From Gorsachius magnificus (taxonomy: Eukaryota; Chordata; Aves; Pelecaniformes; Ardeidae): 64,000 bases of DNA. A model generated the notes under the pieces. The model saw nothing but the letters and a program-made list of their open reading frames with translations. It was not told the DNA's origin and made no database searches. Within the stretch, counting starts at the first letter, position 1. Every line of letters begins with the position of its first letter. Of this stretch, positions 50,232-60,890 are shown piece after piece. The position numbers were made by a program, and so were the translations under genes. The stretch spans positions 155,317,895 through 155,381,894 of the forward strand of contig CM067082.1 of NCBI GenBank assembly GCA_034008185.1. The letters run 5' to 3'.

Positions 50232-52758
50232 TTTGTTTTCTTTTAAGTATCTAGTAGTGTTCTAGAGAGCTTAATATATATGAGCTATCTGTTCCAGGGT
50301 TGGCAGACATAGGATTTACATGGGCCCGTGCCCCTTAGAATGAAAGCTGTTGGCCAAGAGGGATACCCTAGGACATCTCAACTGAGGCTAGATACCTCTA
50401 TTTGGGAGACTAAATCCCACCTCAGTATCTGGCTGTGCTTGAAGGAAGTGGGGATCGGGCATCTAAATACTCCTTCAGTCAATGGAGCCACCCACCTTGC
50501 TTAAAAGCTCGCAGCAAGTCAACACCAGCACCGCAAATGCTAAGATCACCTGTATTTTGGTGGTTTAGCTATTGGACACACTTTTTCCAGTGGTTTGCCT
50601 AGTATAAATGTCTTTGCTCTTGAACTGGATGAAAAAAGAGATGAGCTTTTAAAAATTACATCTATAATCAAGTTTACCTGGATCTATCATGAGCCCACTT
50701 TCCAGAATACTAACAAGGAATTGGCCTCAGGTTTATTTTTTTTTTTTGAAAGGTGGTGAAACATTTACTCAAAAGTAAATACTGGGCCATTGAGGTAAAT
50801 ATACAATCGACCAATTTACGTGTGCATTTCTAGTGAAGGGAAGATGCAGTAGTGAAGTACTTGCTATGGGCTTGGTAGAAAATTTACTGCATAAAAAAAA
50901 AATTAAAATATGTTGTAGAAGTACACAGTGCTTTGCCAGCCCTGATCAAAGTTAAAGCTGTATGAATTAATTTATAAAGTGAAAACTTGAGTTATTTATA
51001 GATGTGAGATGAATTTGGCAATAGTTTAAGTCCGGAGAGTTAAAACTTTTCTTTGAAAATGTCAGAATGTTTTGAAAACATTTCAATCCTTATTTTTACA
51101 GCAAGTGTTCTGCAAATCTCTCACGCTTCCCCTCACGCTTTTTTAAGGTTAAAATAAAAAGACAAGAAGCGCTGTAAATCAAAACAAAATGAATCTATGG
51201 TATTTTAGATGAGCCAAAATAAAATTTCCTAAGAACTGTTTCCCTTTGGGAAAAAGAAACATTTGAGTACGAAGACTATGCCAAATAATTCCCCCCCATG
51301 TTTGTTTTTTTATTTTTAATTTGACTAGAAGACCACATAATGAATTGTTTATGCTCTACTATCAAAGCCCATTCCCAACCAAAAGGAAATTACAGACTGA
51401 ACAAGATATGGGGTGAAACAGGGAGAGCAGGTTGGGTTCTTAAGAAATGGTGAGAATAAATTTAATGGGCTAAATTATTTTATAATTCTAATCCAAAGGG
51501 CAATTTACATCAAACAGTTGTTCCTTCAAGGAATTTCTGGGCCTTCTCTCTTACAAACTTGTCTGGCAATTACATGGATAAAAAATAGCTCACACATTTT
51601 GAAACAAGACATGAAAAGATCTTCTTTTTTCCTTTTCCTTTCTCTGCCTATTTCTGATGAAAATACATGCTTTTTCCAAAATCTAGCAAGAGTGAGCACT
51701 GACTCTATGACTTCTTATAGGCAAAGACTCATCGCTGTCCTCAAAATCTGTCTCTGAAGTTCACCCGACTCATGTTTTTTCCTGCATCGCATTTAACAGC
51801 AACGGTATAAACTCAAGCCAAGACTTCTGCTCTCTTCACATCACTTCCCTCTCACTGTCTCTTTGCAGCTGAGTTTCTGAATAGGTTTTTCCATGCTGAA
51901 TGCCCTTTCCAGTCTCTTTGAAAGAGATGGGGGGTTGTGCAGCGCCATGCGTAACGGGACCTCAATTTCTGCTTGCAATTGCCATAGCAATGAAGCAAGG
52001 TCTTCCCTCCAAGTTGAGAGCATGGTGGTGACGAGGGGACGCGGTGTTATGTGACCCATTGTCCAGCTCCTGGTTGCTTTTTTTTGGAGTGCAAATTGTC
52101 ATTTGCACAGTTTATGATTGAGGCAGTTCATGAATTGCATGTTGTATGGAGTCCACGATTAATTACCTGAACATTTGTAGCCCCTGTTGTATTACAAACA
52201 CAATATAATTAGGTCTGACTGAGGAGAAACCACTTGGGGGAAAAAGTCTTGTCATTGGTAATTTCCTGCTTTTTAGCTCCTTGATCTCCTAATCTGCATC
52301 AGAGATTTTGTTCTCATTTGATTTGGTTTTTGTTTTGCTTTGAATTAGCATGAGCCAGGAAGCAGGCCATGTGAGAGCGGCGGGAATAAACTATGTGAGC
52401 ACAGATCCCACTGCTCTTGGCATGAATATTAAAACTGCCATCTTCCTGCCCTAGATAGCTGTTGGTGTTAGGTTAGTCAGGCAGGGTTCCCGGAGCATAA
52501 AGAAACAGAATTGCTCCTGATCATCAGAAAAAAAAAATAGGTTGGTTTTTTTTTAAGGAATGCATGGAGGGAAATGCTCTTTTTTTGAGCAGGCTCTGGG
52601 TTACACTCCTTTCTCTCAAGCAAACATAAAAGCAAGCTGGATACATATCCCCATTGTACAGTGGCCCAGGAGAGCTCAGATGGCCGTGAATCCCCAGGAG
52701 CACATCTCAGAGGATAGATGGGGTTTGCTCACTCTCTTCTTCTCTGCCCTTTCTGCAG
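50232..52758. other. Non-coding stretch left of the receptor exon
   Basis: No coding exon recognised; a decayed repeat (GGCTAGATACCTCTATTTGG ... AGTCAATGGAGCC, about 50380-50510) may belong to the family seen at 6.2 and 62.5 kb. It ends with the pyrimidine-rich splice acceptor of the exon at 52759 (TTCTTCTCTGCCCTTTCTGC then AG). Confidence 0.5.
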
Positions 52759-52855
52759 GCGTCCAGCACACGTCCAGAGTGCAGCATCATGCAAGAGATT
52801 GAAGAGGAGCGCAGCCAGTGCTTGGCAGAGCTTATTGGGGATAACCAGACTTCAG
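52759..52855 (+). CDS. Internal exon of a class B1 GPCR, probably VIPR1 (VPAC1) exon 2
   Basis: A 97-base exon lies between a strong pyrimidine-AG acceptor (AG at 52757-52758) and a donor TTCAG|GTATGG. Phase is 0 in, 1 out. It encodes 32 full residues plus the first base of a Gly codon. The core reads RPECSIMQEIEEERSQCLAE, then an NQT glycosylation sequon. Residues 8 and 21 are Cys, 13 apart, and the sequon Asn is 8 after the second Cys. From memory, human VPAC1 has Cys37, Cys50 and glycosylated Asn58 with exactly these spacings. About 13 of 27 aligned residues match; VPAC2, PAC1, secretin and GHRH receptors fit with gaps or fewer matches. In this family the segment forms the N-terminal alpha helix of the extracellular hormone-binding domain, after the signal peptide. 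VPAC1 binds VIP and PACAP and signals through Gs and cAMP at the plasma membrane. The signal-peptide exon and the next exon (with the conserved WDN and CW motifs) were looked for and not found. Confidence 0.75.
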
Positions 52856-53051
52856 GTATGGGGACAGTCTCTTCTATCCCTGGCCTGCAAGCCAACATCA
52901 CCGAGCCTCGCATCTTCCTTGCCCATGCCATTTCTCATGCCTTCTGCTGCTGGAGCAGGGCAGTCACTCCGGCTGATGTTGAACTCTTACATTAGGAGGG
53001 GGAGAAATAGGTACTTCGAAAGTACGACTCAGTCAAACGAGAGTTTGAATA

Positions 53052-53079
53052 GCTCGCTGGGGATCGCTCGCTGGGGATC
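53052..53079 (+). repeat. 14-base perfect tandem duplication
   Basis: GCTCGCTGGGGATC occurs twice in direct succession. Two copies only, probably a replication-slippage event. Confidence 0.9.
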
Positions 53080-54020
53080 ACTCCCTGCCTCCCAGCTGCA
53101 TAAGGCTAGCTTAGGTGTCTCAGTGTGTTTCATCACAGTCAGTTATCCATCTCTTTGAACTGGAAGTACCTTAACCAGTTTTCCCCTGGGATCTGAAAAC
53201 CTAAAGTTCTCATAGGCCTTGGTTTGCTTCAAGGGAAGTCATGGCGACATTCTGCTTCTGTTGAACTGCCCTCCCACCCCCGTGCCAGAATTGCTCCTGT
53301 CCTGGTGGCCAAGCAGAGGAAGAAAGGGTGTGCTCCAAGGCTGCAAGGTATCTATGAAGTTGGGCCAGGCAGCCAAGATCCTCTCCTTGTTCACATGACA
53401 CGGAGCACACACCACATCGGGCAAGCCCTTCTGGAAGGCTCTCCACTCCCTTTAACCCACTCCCTGCTTCTGCGACCAAGAGAGAAGGGTCAGGTCAATG
53501 ATGGCTTTGCTTTCCAGCCTCCCAAGGTTTCTCCACCAGCCTCAGGCAGCAGTCATGGAACGGTGCCACCTTCAAGGAGCAGGCATGGCGCACCATCCAT
53601 TGGGCACGTGCGGTGTCAGAGCAGTAAAGAGGCTGCAGGATGTGGCTGTGACTGGAGCAGCTGCAAACCAACTTGTGAGACAGGACATGGGTGGGCAATG
53701 TTGCAAAGTTCTGTGCTAATGCAAGTCCCCAGTGGGCAGCCTGCAGGGAGCTTGGGAGATTTTTGGCACAGCCACCCATGCTCTGTCCTAAATTGTAGAG
53801 AACAGTGTGGCAGAGAAAGAAAGCTTTTGGGTTTGGTGCTGTCCCTTCCCATCCTGTCCCATCCCATCCTGCAGCAGCGCTGTCAAAGCCCCATGTCGAG
53901 GGATTGAGTTGGACCTCTCCCTCTCCGAGTGCCTCTCTCAAGTTACAAGTCCTGGTTTTGTGAGTAAAGGAGATGTAGGGACCAGTAGTAGGCTGTCAGG
54001 CTCCAAAAACAAGGGGTTAG

Positions 54021-54067
54021 CCCACCCCTTCCCCCAGTAATGCGATATTGCTGGGGGAAGGGGTGGG
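54021..54067 (+). other. Near-perfect 47-base hairpin
   Basis: The left arm 54021-54041 (21 bases, CCCACCCC...AGTAAT) and right arm 54047-54067 (ATTGCT...GGGGTGGG) pair along all 21 positions, with a single T-G wobble, around a 5-base loop (GCGAT). Pairing stops at both outer edges. The right arm is G-rich with three G runs. It is intronic with respect to the receptor exon if the gene call is right. Too short for a typical microRNA precursor; could be a recent inverted duplication. Confidence 0.85.
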
Positions 54068-56800
54068 AAGATGCGTATCGTGCTTGACTTTGCATCTCAC
54101 CTCCCGAAAGAGGCAAAGTGGAAGAGGATGTCTTCTCATCCTCTCTCCCTTGGCGTTGCTTGCAGTTAGGCTACGGACTGAAAGACTCTTCTGCACAATA
54201 CCACTTAATGATAGAATAGCATCCTGGGGACAAGCTGATCCCTGGAGGAGCTTTAGTGAATGCAAGGATAGCTTTTGGCCCCTGCTTTTATCTACTAAGA
54301 TATGGTTTTCTTTGATTTGGAGACTATTTCAAGTGTCCCTGTACAGTTAAATGGAGCCATTTGAAGAAATGTTCTCCTGAAAGGATAAAAATGTTCATCT
54401 GAAAGCCCACTAAATGCTTCATTTCATTTTCATGGGTATTTAAAGAAATTCAATTAAATAAGTACATTAAAAGAAGTGTTAATAATTTTTTTTCTGCTTT
54501 TTCAAAGTGATTTTTTTCATTGGAAAGTTTAATCCAGAACCACTTTTTTTTTCTCTTCACTGAATTAAACCATTGAAAATATTTTTCCCCATTCTGATGT
54601 AAAAACACACGCAGTCATGTTGCAAGCCCTTAATGCCCAAGCACTAGCAAGTATATAAGAAGCCTTCAGAGTTTGTTTTTCATAATGGAATGCTGCGATA
54701 TTGGATTGGGATAATTCTGCATTTCCACCAGTCACTGCCCATATTCATTAAACGGGACTGATGATTGAGAAATCACAGTTGTGAGCACTATAACATGGGT
54801 TTTGTCCATGGAGACAGTACCTGCTACTCCTGAGTTAATGTCAGATGTCATCTGCGTATGTCTGCATGTCCTGGGTAGAAATGGTCATTGATGACACCGG
54901 TGTGGAGCAAATGTGTGTAGGGACACAGCGAGCGTCCAACCAGATTTTACAATGCCAACTGTGTGGAAAGCAGTTGGCATCCATTGGCCCTAAAACATCA
55001 GCAGGTATTTAAGGGTCAATACCTCTCTCAGCCAGGCAATCGTGGCTGCCCTTGCAATCCACAGAAAAAAAAAAGGCACCCCTGGCATGTTGGCTCTCAA
55101 ATGGGTGACAGTGGGTGAATCATCTTATGGAGACATCTGCTCTGAAAGTGGTGTGGACAGGTAACTTCAAAGCATCTGCATGGCATGTGTTTCCCCTTGG
55201 AGTATCCAAGGCACAGCATGTATATATGGTAGAAAAAGTTGTTTTTGTGGAGCGGGGCTCCATAACTCAATAAATGTAGCTGAGCACAGCTGCAAAATAA
55301 GACTTTGAACTTTGGCGGTCAGAGGCAAAGGGGAAGTTTGGTGGGGAGAAATCTTATGAAGGTGATAACATGAGATCATACGAAGGTGATGACTGTTTAG
55401 ACTGAGTATTGCTGGAAAGAAAAAATCCTTGTAAAACTCCCAGGAAAAATCTAATTTTAACACAGTTCAGTCAGAAGGAGAATGGAAATCAATTGAGATT
55501 CCCTGCCATCTGTAATGTAATACCTTGATTTATAGCCAGGTAGGTGTATTGCCTGCTACACATTCCACATCCTTTTAGCAAGAAGAAAATCACTTGAGGT
55601 TTAACAACCGATTTGTTATCCTTTCTAATTAAATGAGTGGAAATAAGGAAACACACCATTTCGGTACAGTCTGGAAATAAAGCTTTGTTTAGAAGCCATT
55701 ATGAATAGTATTGATCAGAGGGGCTTAATCACAGATGTAATTTGATGTGTCAGATAGATTAGTCACTTATTAAGAACACCTGATGGTAGTGCTGAGATTG
55801 ATGACCAGCTCAGGATGAGCAGGTAGATTTCCACCGATAAACAATAACATCTGCCTTAATGCTATGTTGTCTTCGAACCCCCATTCCTTAGGCTGGGTGT
55901 ATATGCATGGGTGAAATCGATCCCTTCTTTTCAAATTAAACCTCTGCGTTTTCAGTGCTGGTAGTAGATGCCAATTGCTCTTCCCCGTCTCAGCTCTTTA
56001 TTATTAGCAGGATGGGAGACTCTCTGTTCCCTATTAGGAGTGTGATTTGGTATCGGTGAAGTTACCCACATTTGAGGAGACTTGAGCAGGGGCGCAGGAA
56101 AGACAGGGGGGGGTCGCAAAAGCACGACCACCTCCAATGTGAAGAGCTTAGCTTTTCAGCACAGGAAGGGTTGCAGAAGATGCAGCTAGGGAGAAAACAG
56201 CAGGGAAGGCCAGTTTAAGCTGGCAGTGTGTACACAGGAGACTAAAACGGCTGTGAGATCAAAGTCTGGACTTTAAAGGAAGTTTGTAACCATCAGAGGA
56301 TACTGAACAGCCTTTCTGGAGGTCTGTGGGAAGGAGTGTTTTATTGACTTCATGGCAGAGCTTGCCCAGTTTATGGAAGGGTGTATAGGACGCAGTTGTG
56401 TATTGCAGCAGAGGATTGGGTTTTGTGAGCAGGCCTGCCCTTGCAGCCCTCTGCCCTGTTATCCATTTACCTCCACGCTGAAATAACCAGCAAAAATGTA
56501 AAGTGACAATTGTGGTTCAGTACAGAAGTGGATGCCATGCCATTAAAGTCAAGACTGAGTAGACTGGGACTGGTTCATTTCACCCAGGCAAATAGCCATT
56601 GCATGGGGATGGCTTTTGGTGAGGGACTTCTTTCACTCGATTTTAGGTAGCTCTGATGTATTCTGGCCAAGCGTAGGCATTTCTTTTAGGATGTGATGAA
56701 CCATGTTCAGATTGTCTTGCCTGTTGATCAGATCTTTGTTTACTACGAGGGGATTCTTAGTGAGCAGCTTACCTGTGTGGGAAATAACCACACTTTCCAG

Positions 56801-57036
56801 ATCATAGAATCATAGAATCACCTTGGTTGGAAAAGACCTTTAAGATCATCGAGTCCAACCGTTTACCTAGCACTGCCATCCCACCACTAAACCCTGTCCC
56901 TAAGCACCTCATCTATCCTTCTTTTAAATACCTCCAGTGGTGAGGACTCGACCACCTCCCTGGGCAGCCCATTCCAGAGCTTGACAACCCTTTCGGTGAA
57001 GAAGTTTTTCCTAATGTCTAGCCTAAACCTGCCCTG
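56801..57036 (-). mobile_element. CR1 LINE 3' fragment, minus strand
   Basis: Left terminus ATCATAGAATCATAGAATCA, then CCTTGGTTGGAAAAGACC and the reverse complement of the CR1 3'UTR. The coding tail reverse complement (LPREVVES...FFTERVV region) is recognisable to GCCTAAACCTGCCCTG at the right. Same subfamily as the copies at 8040, 34724 and 49358. Confidence 0.94.
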
Positions 57037-58953
57037 TTAGATAATCTTCCCAGCCCTTTGGCTGCCGAGGAGTGCTCACAATATAATTTGAGGCATTCTT
57101 CAAAATATCTTCTGAAAAACCTGTTGATGTGCCAGTGGCAGGATTCTTCCCTGCTCAGTGCAAGAGGCGATGTACAAAATGCCTCATCTCAGCCTCGGTG
57201 CAGACTGTGTTCCTCTTTAGGCTCCACTCAGTGGGGTTGCTTGCACCGTTTCTGTGAAGTGATACAGAAGACTTTTTGCTGGGTTTTGACATGTTGTAAA
57301 ATGAGGTTTGGTTATTCCTCCCCTTATCACACAGAGAAAGAGAAAGTGCTGCTGGATTGCATCACACACAGAGTGTTGGATTAGTGAAATCTGTAGTTTT
57401 GTTATGTGCGAGGTGTCTGGCTTTTCTTGCAGAAAATGGGCCGTTCTCCTGGCAGACATGGCTGCGATGCGCTAGATAAAATACCATGAATGACACAGAA
57501 CACGACTGCTTGTAATGACATCATACAAATGTCAATCATTAGCTGGGGATGCCTTAATTTCCCACCCTAAACATGTTTTAATCCCACTCCATGCTGTTCT
57601 CACAGTTGGTCTCTCTGCAAACTTTGCCTCACTTGATATCTGTAGATTATTGCAACTACAGCAGCACTGTTGGTGCAGTTAAGGTGACTCCTGGGTCTCT
57701 TGGCCTTACTTTTTCTCCTTTAAAATAGAAATGTTAATATTTTCCTATCTAGCAGGGATAAGGTAAGGACAAACAAACTGAAAAGCGTCCAGCTATTTTA
57801 TGATTGGGACTTAACAAAAGTACTGTGGGTAGACAGAGGAACAGGAAACACAGTATTTTGGCAGCACCCACAATTTAAATTCACAGGAAGCTACTATATA
57901 TCTAAAAAAGAAAATTCAAGTCATCCAGGTTAGGTTGCCTCTTCTCTTTCTCCACCTCTCTTCTCCCACATAAATCTGTACATCAACCTGCAATGACTTT
58001 GGGTGCAGATTTTTGGGGACGATATTTTCCCAGGAGCTTCCTAGGGAGTTCCCTGGTGATGCTCAAGTTATACCTAACATATACAAAGCCACATTGCTTT
58101 ATATGCCAGTGCCAAGCAATGCAATGGTGTAACAGGCATGCAGAGGCAGGAGCTCAAGTCCTGGCAGTGCTGGGACATTTAGCTCAGCAGCATCTCGGTG
58201 CAGTTACACCACCAGTGACTCTGCCGCACTGCTTTCTGCACCATCGGTGCGCTGTAAGCAACCCGTAGCAGGTCAGGTCTGGGGGTTCAGCTGCATCGTT
58301 CAAAGGGTTCCCAGGTCATCCCAAATTTTCAGCAGCCAGTGGCTGTGGGAGTCCTGCCTGGACAACTGCAGGATCAGTTCAGCCTAGGATCCCAGCATTT
58401 GAATGCTTTCAGCAAGAGCTCTCTCTGCTGCCCTGCTGGACATGATGTGTGTGATGAGAAGTTTTTGAGAACTGCTTTGTAGATAGGAGTTTGCACGCTG
58501 CCAGCAGCCACTGCGATAGCAGGCTGCAGGCTGCCCAGTAGCTGCTTGGGCTGTCTTCTGTCCCTTTCTGCTTTGCTCTCTGGCTGTACAGGGCTTCTTC
58601 TCTGGTGGCATCTCCCACCACCACAGTGTCGAACAAATAAATAAGGCAATTCCACAACCTGGGGTTCTCCAAGGCACTCTGTAGTTTTAGGAGCTTATAT
58701 GAAATAGAGTTCCTCAGTCCCCTGCATCACTTTGACAATGCTTACGAACATATTTCAAAAGCAAAGAATGCAATCCCAGCCCCACTGAAAACCAGGCTTT
58801 TACTCCGGATGCTTTTTCGGCCAGGACATCTGTGTGCAGCACCGTGACTGCTTAGCTGATAAAACAGTTAGCAGCAATAGGGAAGCTCTCCCAGGGGTTG
58901 GGAGGAGAGGATGGCTGAAGGAAGTTTTGTTTTCCAGGCCCACAGATGGTGGC
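57037..58953. other. Non-coding stretch between CR1 copies
   Basis: No recognised exon. Overlapping minus-strand frames at 58374-58677 in different registers have no family signature. Confidence 0.5.
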
Positions 58954-59414
58954 ACATAGAATCATAGAATCATAGAATGTTTTGGGTTGGAAGGGACCCC
59001 TAGAGGTCATCTAGTCCAACCTCCCTGCAGTGAGCAGGGACACCACTAACTAGATCAGGTTGCTCAGAGCCCCATCCAACCTGGCCTTGAATGTTCCCAG
59101 GGATGGGGCCTCCACCACCTCTCTGGGCAACCCGTTCCAGTGTTTCACCACCCTCGTTGTAAAGAATTTCCTCCTTATATCCAGTCTAAACCTACCCTGT
59201 TTTAGTTTAAAACCATTACCCCTTGTCCTGTCACAGCTGGCCCTACTAAAAAGATTGTCCCCATCTTTCCTATGGGCCCCCTTTAGATACTGAAAGGCTG
59301 TAATCAGGTCTCCCCGCAGCCTTCTCTTCTCCAGGCTGAACAAGCCCAACTCCCTCAGCCTGTCCTCATAAGAGAGGTGCTCCAGCCCTCGGATCATTTT
59401 AGTAGCCCATCTCT
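58954..59414 (-). mobile_element. CR1 LINE, minus strand, open tail frame
   Basis: Left terminus CATAGAATCATAGAATCATA. The minus frame at 59050-59397 (115 codons) shows [58 protein letters not shown] and [20 protein letters not shown]. 5' truncated at the RGLEHL-encoding region. Confidence 0.95.
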
Positions 59415-60098
59415 ATGTGAAGTGCGGCTGAGCTCCTAAAGGCTTGCTGCAAGGCAGGTCTCGCCACTGCATTGCTTCTTCCTGACTTCCACTTGCTTCG
59501 TTTATGTAATGATCTCAGAGCACAGAGGGGTTGGGGTTTTTTTGGTTTTGTTTTTAGGAAATCTTTACCTCCCCATGGCTGTAGTTTCAGTTCAACTTAA
59601 CCTGAAGCACCCAAATAAAATAAAAAAACCCTAAACCTCTCTTTTTTTGTTAAAAAGCCAAGAAAAGCAATCAGGTCTAGGTTGGTCGTCTGAGCTCATT
59701 ATCTGTTTATCCCATTATTGCTAATCAACTCGCTCTGCAATCATATGTACTTTCAGAATCAGGAGACACATGTAGAAATGGCAGTTGAACAAGGTACTGT
59801 GATTTGTGTTTGGGTGGGATGGGCAGCTCTGGAAACCATGCTGCTGTGCAAGAAGCATTGCATCGTATGGTAAACAGCCTTCGTGGAGAGTGGTGGGAAT
59901 ATCAGGAAGCACTGGGCACAGGAATCCTGGCCCAGTTTTGGAGTTTACTTTAATGGCATGGAAGTTTGAGTATGAGGGAAAATATTCAAGAACAGAGATG
60001 GGAGACCTTGAAACCACAGGGGACTCCTGACACCACAGCCTGATGACCTGAGCAGGTGGGATGCGGTTTTCTGCATTAACATAGTTCCCTGGCTTAGT

Positions 60099-60414
60099 AT
60101 CACAAAATCACTGAGGTTGGCAGGGACCTCTTGATATCACCTAGTCCAAACCCCTGGTTAAAGCACAGTCAACCAAATCAGGTTGCTCAGGGCCATGTCC
60201 AGTTGGGTTTTGAATACCTCCAGGGATAGAGACTCCACAACTGCTCTAGACAACCTGTTCCAGTGTTTAAGTATGTTAACAGGGGGAAAAAAAATCTTAT
60301 GTTTAAATGGAATTTCCTGGGTTACAGTTTGTGCCAATTGCCTTTCTGTTTTCTTTGCTTTCCCCTGAATGTTATCAGATATTGATATACCTTGATAAGA
60401 TCCCCCTCAACCTT
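60099..60414 (-). mobile_element. Old CR1, left segment of an interrupted copy, minus strand
   Basis: TCACAAAATCACTGAGGTTG then GCAGGGACCTCTTGATATCA is a decayed CR1 terminus and 3'UTR. The body continues through the coding tail to AAGATCCCCCTCAACC at 60398-60413. It resumes at 60491 after a foreign CR1 end. Confidence 0.85.
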
Positions 60415-60490
60415 CAACGGTTGGACTTGATCAACGGTTGGACTTGATGGTCTTAAAGGTCTTTTCCAACTTAAATGATTCTCTGATTCT
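60415..60490 (+). mobile_element. CR1 3' end fragment nested in an older CR1, + strand
   Basis: CAACGGTTGGACTTGAT, TGGTCTTAAAGGTCTTTTCC and the terminal GATTCTCTGATTCT are the last ~75 bases of a CR1 on the + strand, inside a minus-strand CR1. Its left edge carries a 17-base tandem duplication (AACGGTTGGACTTGATC then the same word again), apparently formed at or after insertion. Confidence 0.88.
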
Positions 60491-60890
60491 CTTCTCTAGG
60501 CCAAACAGTCCTGACTCTCTCAGCCTTTCCTCATGTGTGAGATGCTCCAGTCCCTTAACTTCTTTGCAGCCCTTTGCTGGACTCTCTCCAGTACGTCTAT
60601 GTCTCTCATGTACTAGGGAGCCCACACTTGGACCCAGCACTCCAGATGATTCTCACCAGCACTGAGCAGAGGGGAAGCATCACCTCCCTCGACCTGCTGG
60701 CAACGCTCCTAATTCAGCCCAGGATACCATTCACCAGCTTTGTGGCAAGGGTACTTTGCTGGCTCATGTTCAACTTGGTGTCCACCAGGACCTCCACGTC
60801 CTTCTCTGCAAAGCTACTCCAGCCCGTATGGGTGCATGGCATTATTGCTGCCCAAGTGTAGGACTTGGCATTTCCCTTTGTTGAACTTCT
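60491..60890 (-). mobile_element. Old CR1, right segment of the interrupted copy, minus strand
   Basis: It resumes with CTTCTCTAGGCCAAACAGTC (reverse complement of the FSLEKR region) exactly where 60414 stopped. It runs through the reverse complement of the QVLGP region to CAAGTGTAGGACTTGGCATT, which matches the HLGH region of the copy at 49358. The frame is broken by mutations. Confidence 0.85.

Larger units (their letters stand above)
52856..56800. other. Probable intron downstream of the receptor exon
   Basis: No exon with the class B WDN/CW ectodomain motifs is seen. A + strand frame at 53224-53907 (227 codons) overlaps an equally long minus-strand frame and has no family signature, so I reject it. 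The stretch contains a 14-base tandem duplication at 53052-53079, the hairpin at 54021-54067, and AT-rich DNA to the right. Confidence 0.55.

Noticed and set aside
52718..53158. 146-codon + strand frame beginning just upstream of the receptor exon
   Set aside because: It reads the exon in the wrong frame and runs through the splice acceptor and donor; the frame with conserved Cys spacing is different.
53224..53907. 227-codon + strand frame overlapped by a 148-codon minus-strand frame
   Set aside because: Both strands are open in a GC-richer stretch and neither resembles a family. It does not carry the WDN/CW motifs expected of the next receptor exon.
54690..54745. A Trp-Asp-Asn (WDN) triplet that might mark the next receptor ectodomain exon
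   Set aside because: No preceding Cys and no following Cys-Trp, no acceptor/donor pair, and an early stop; chance match.
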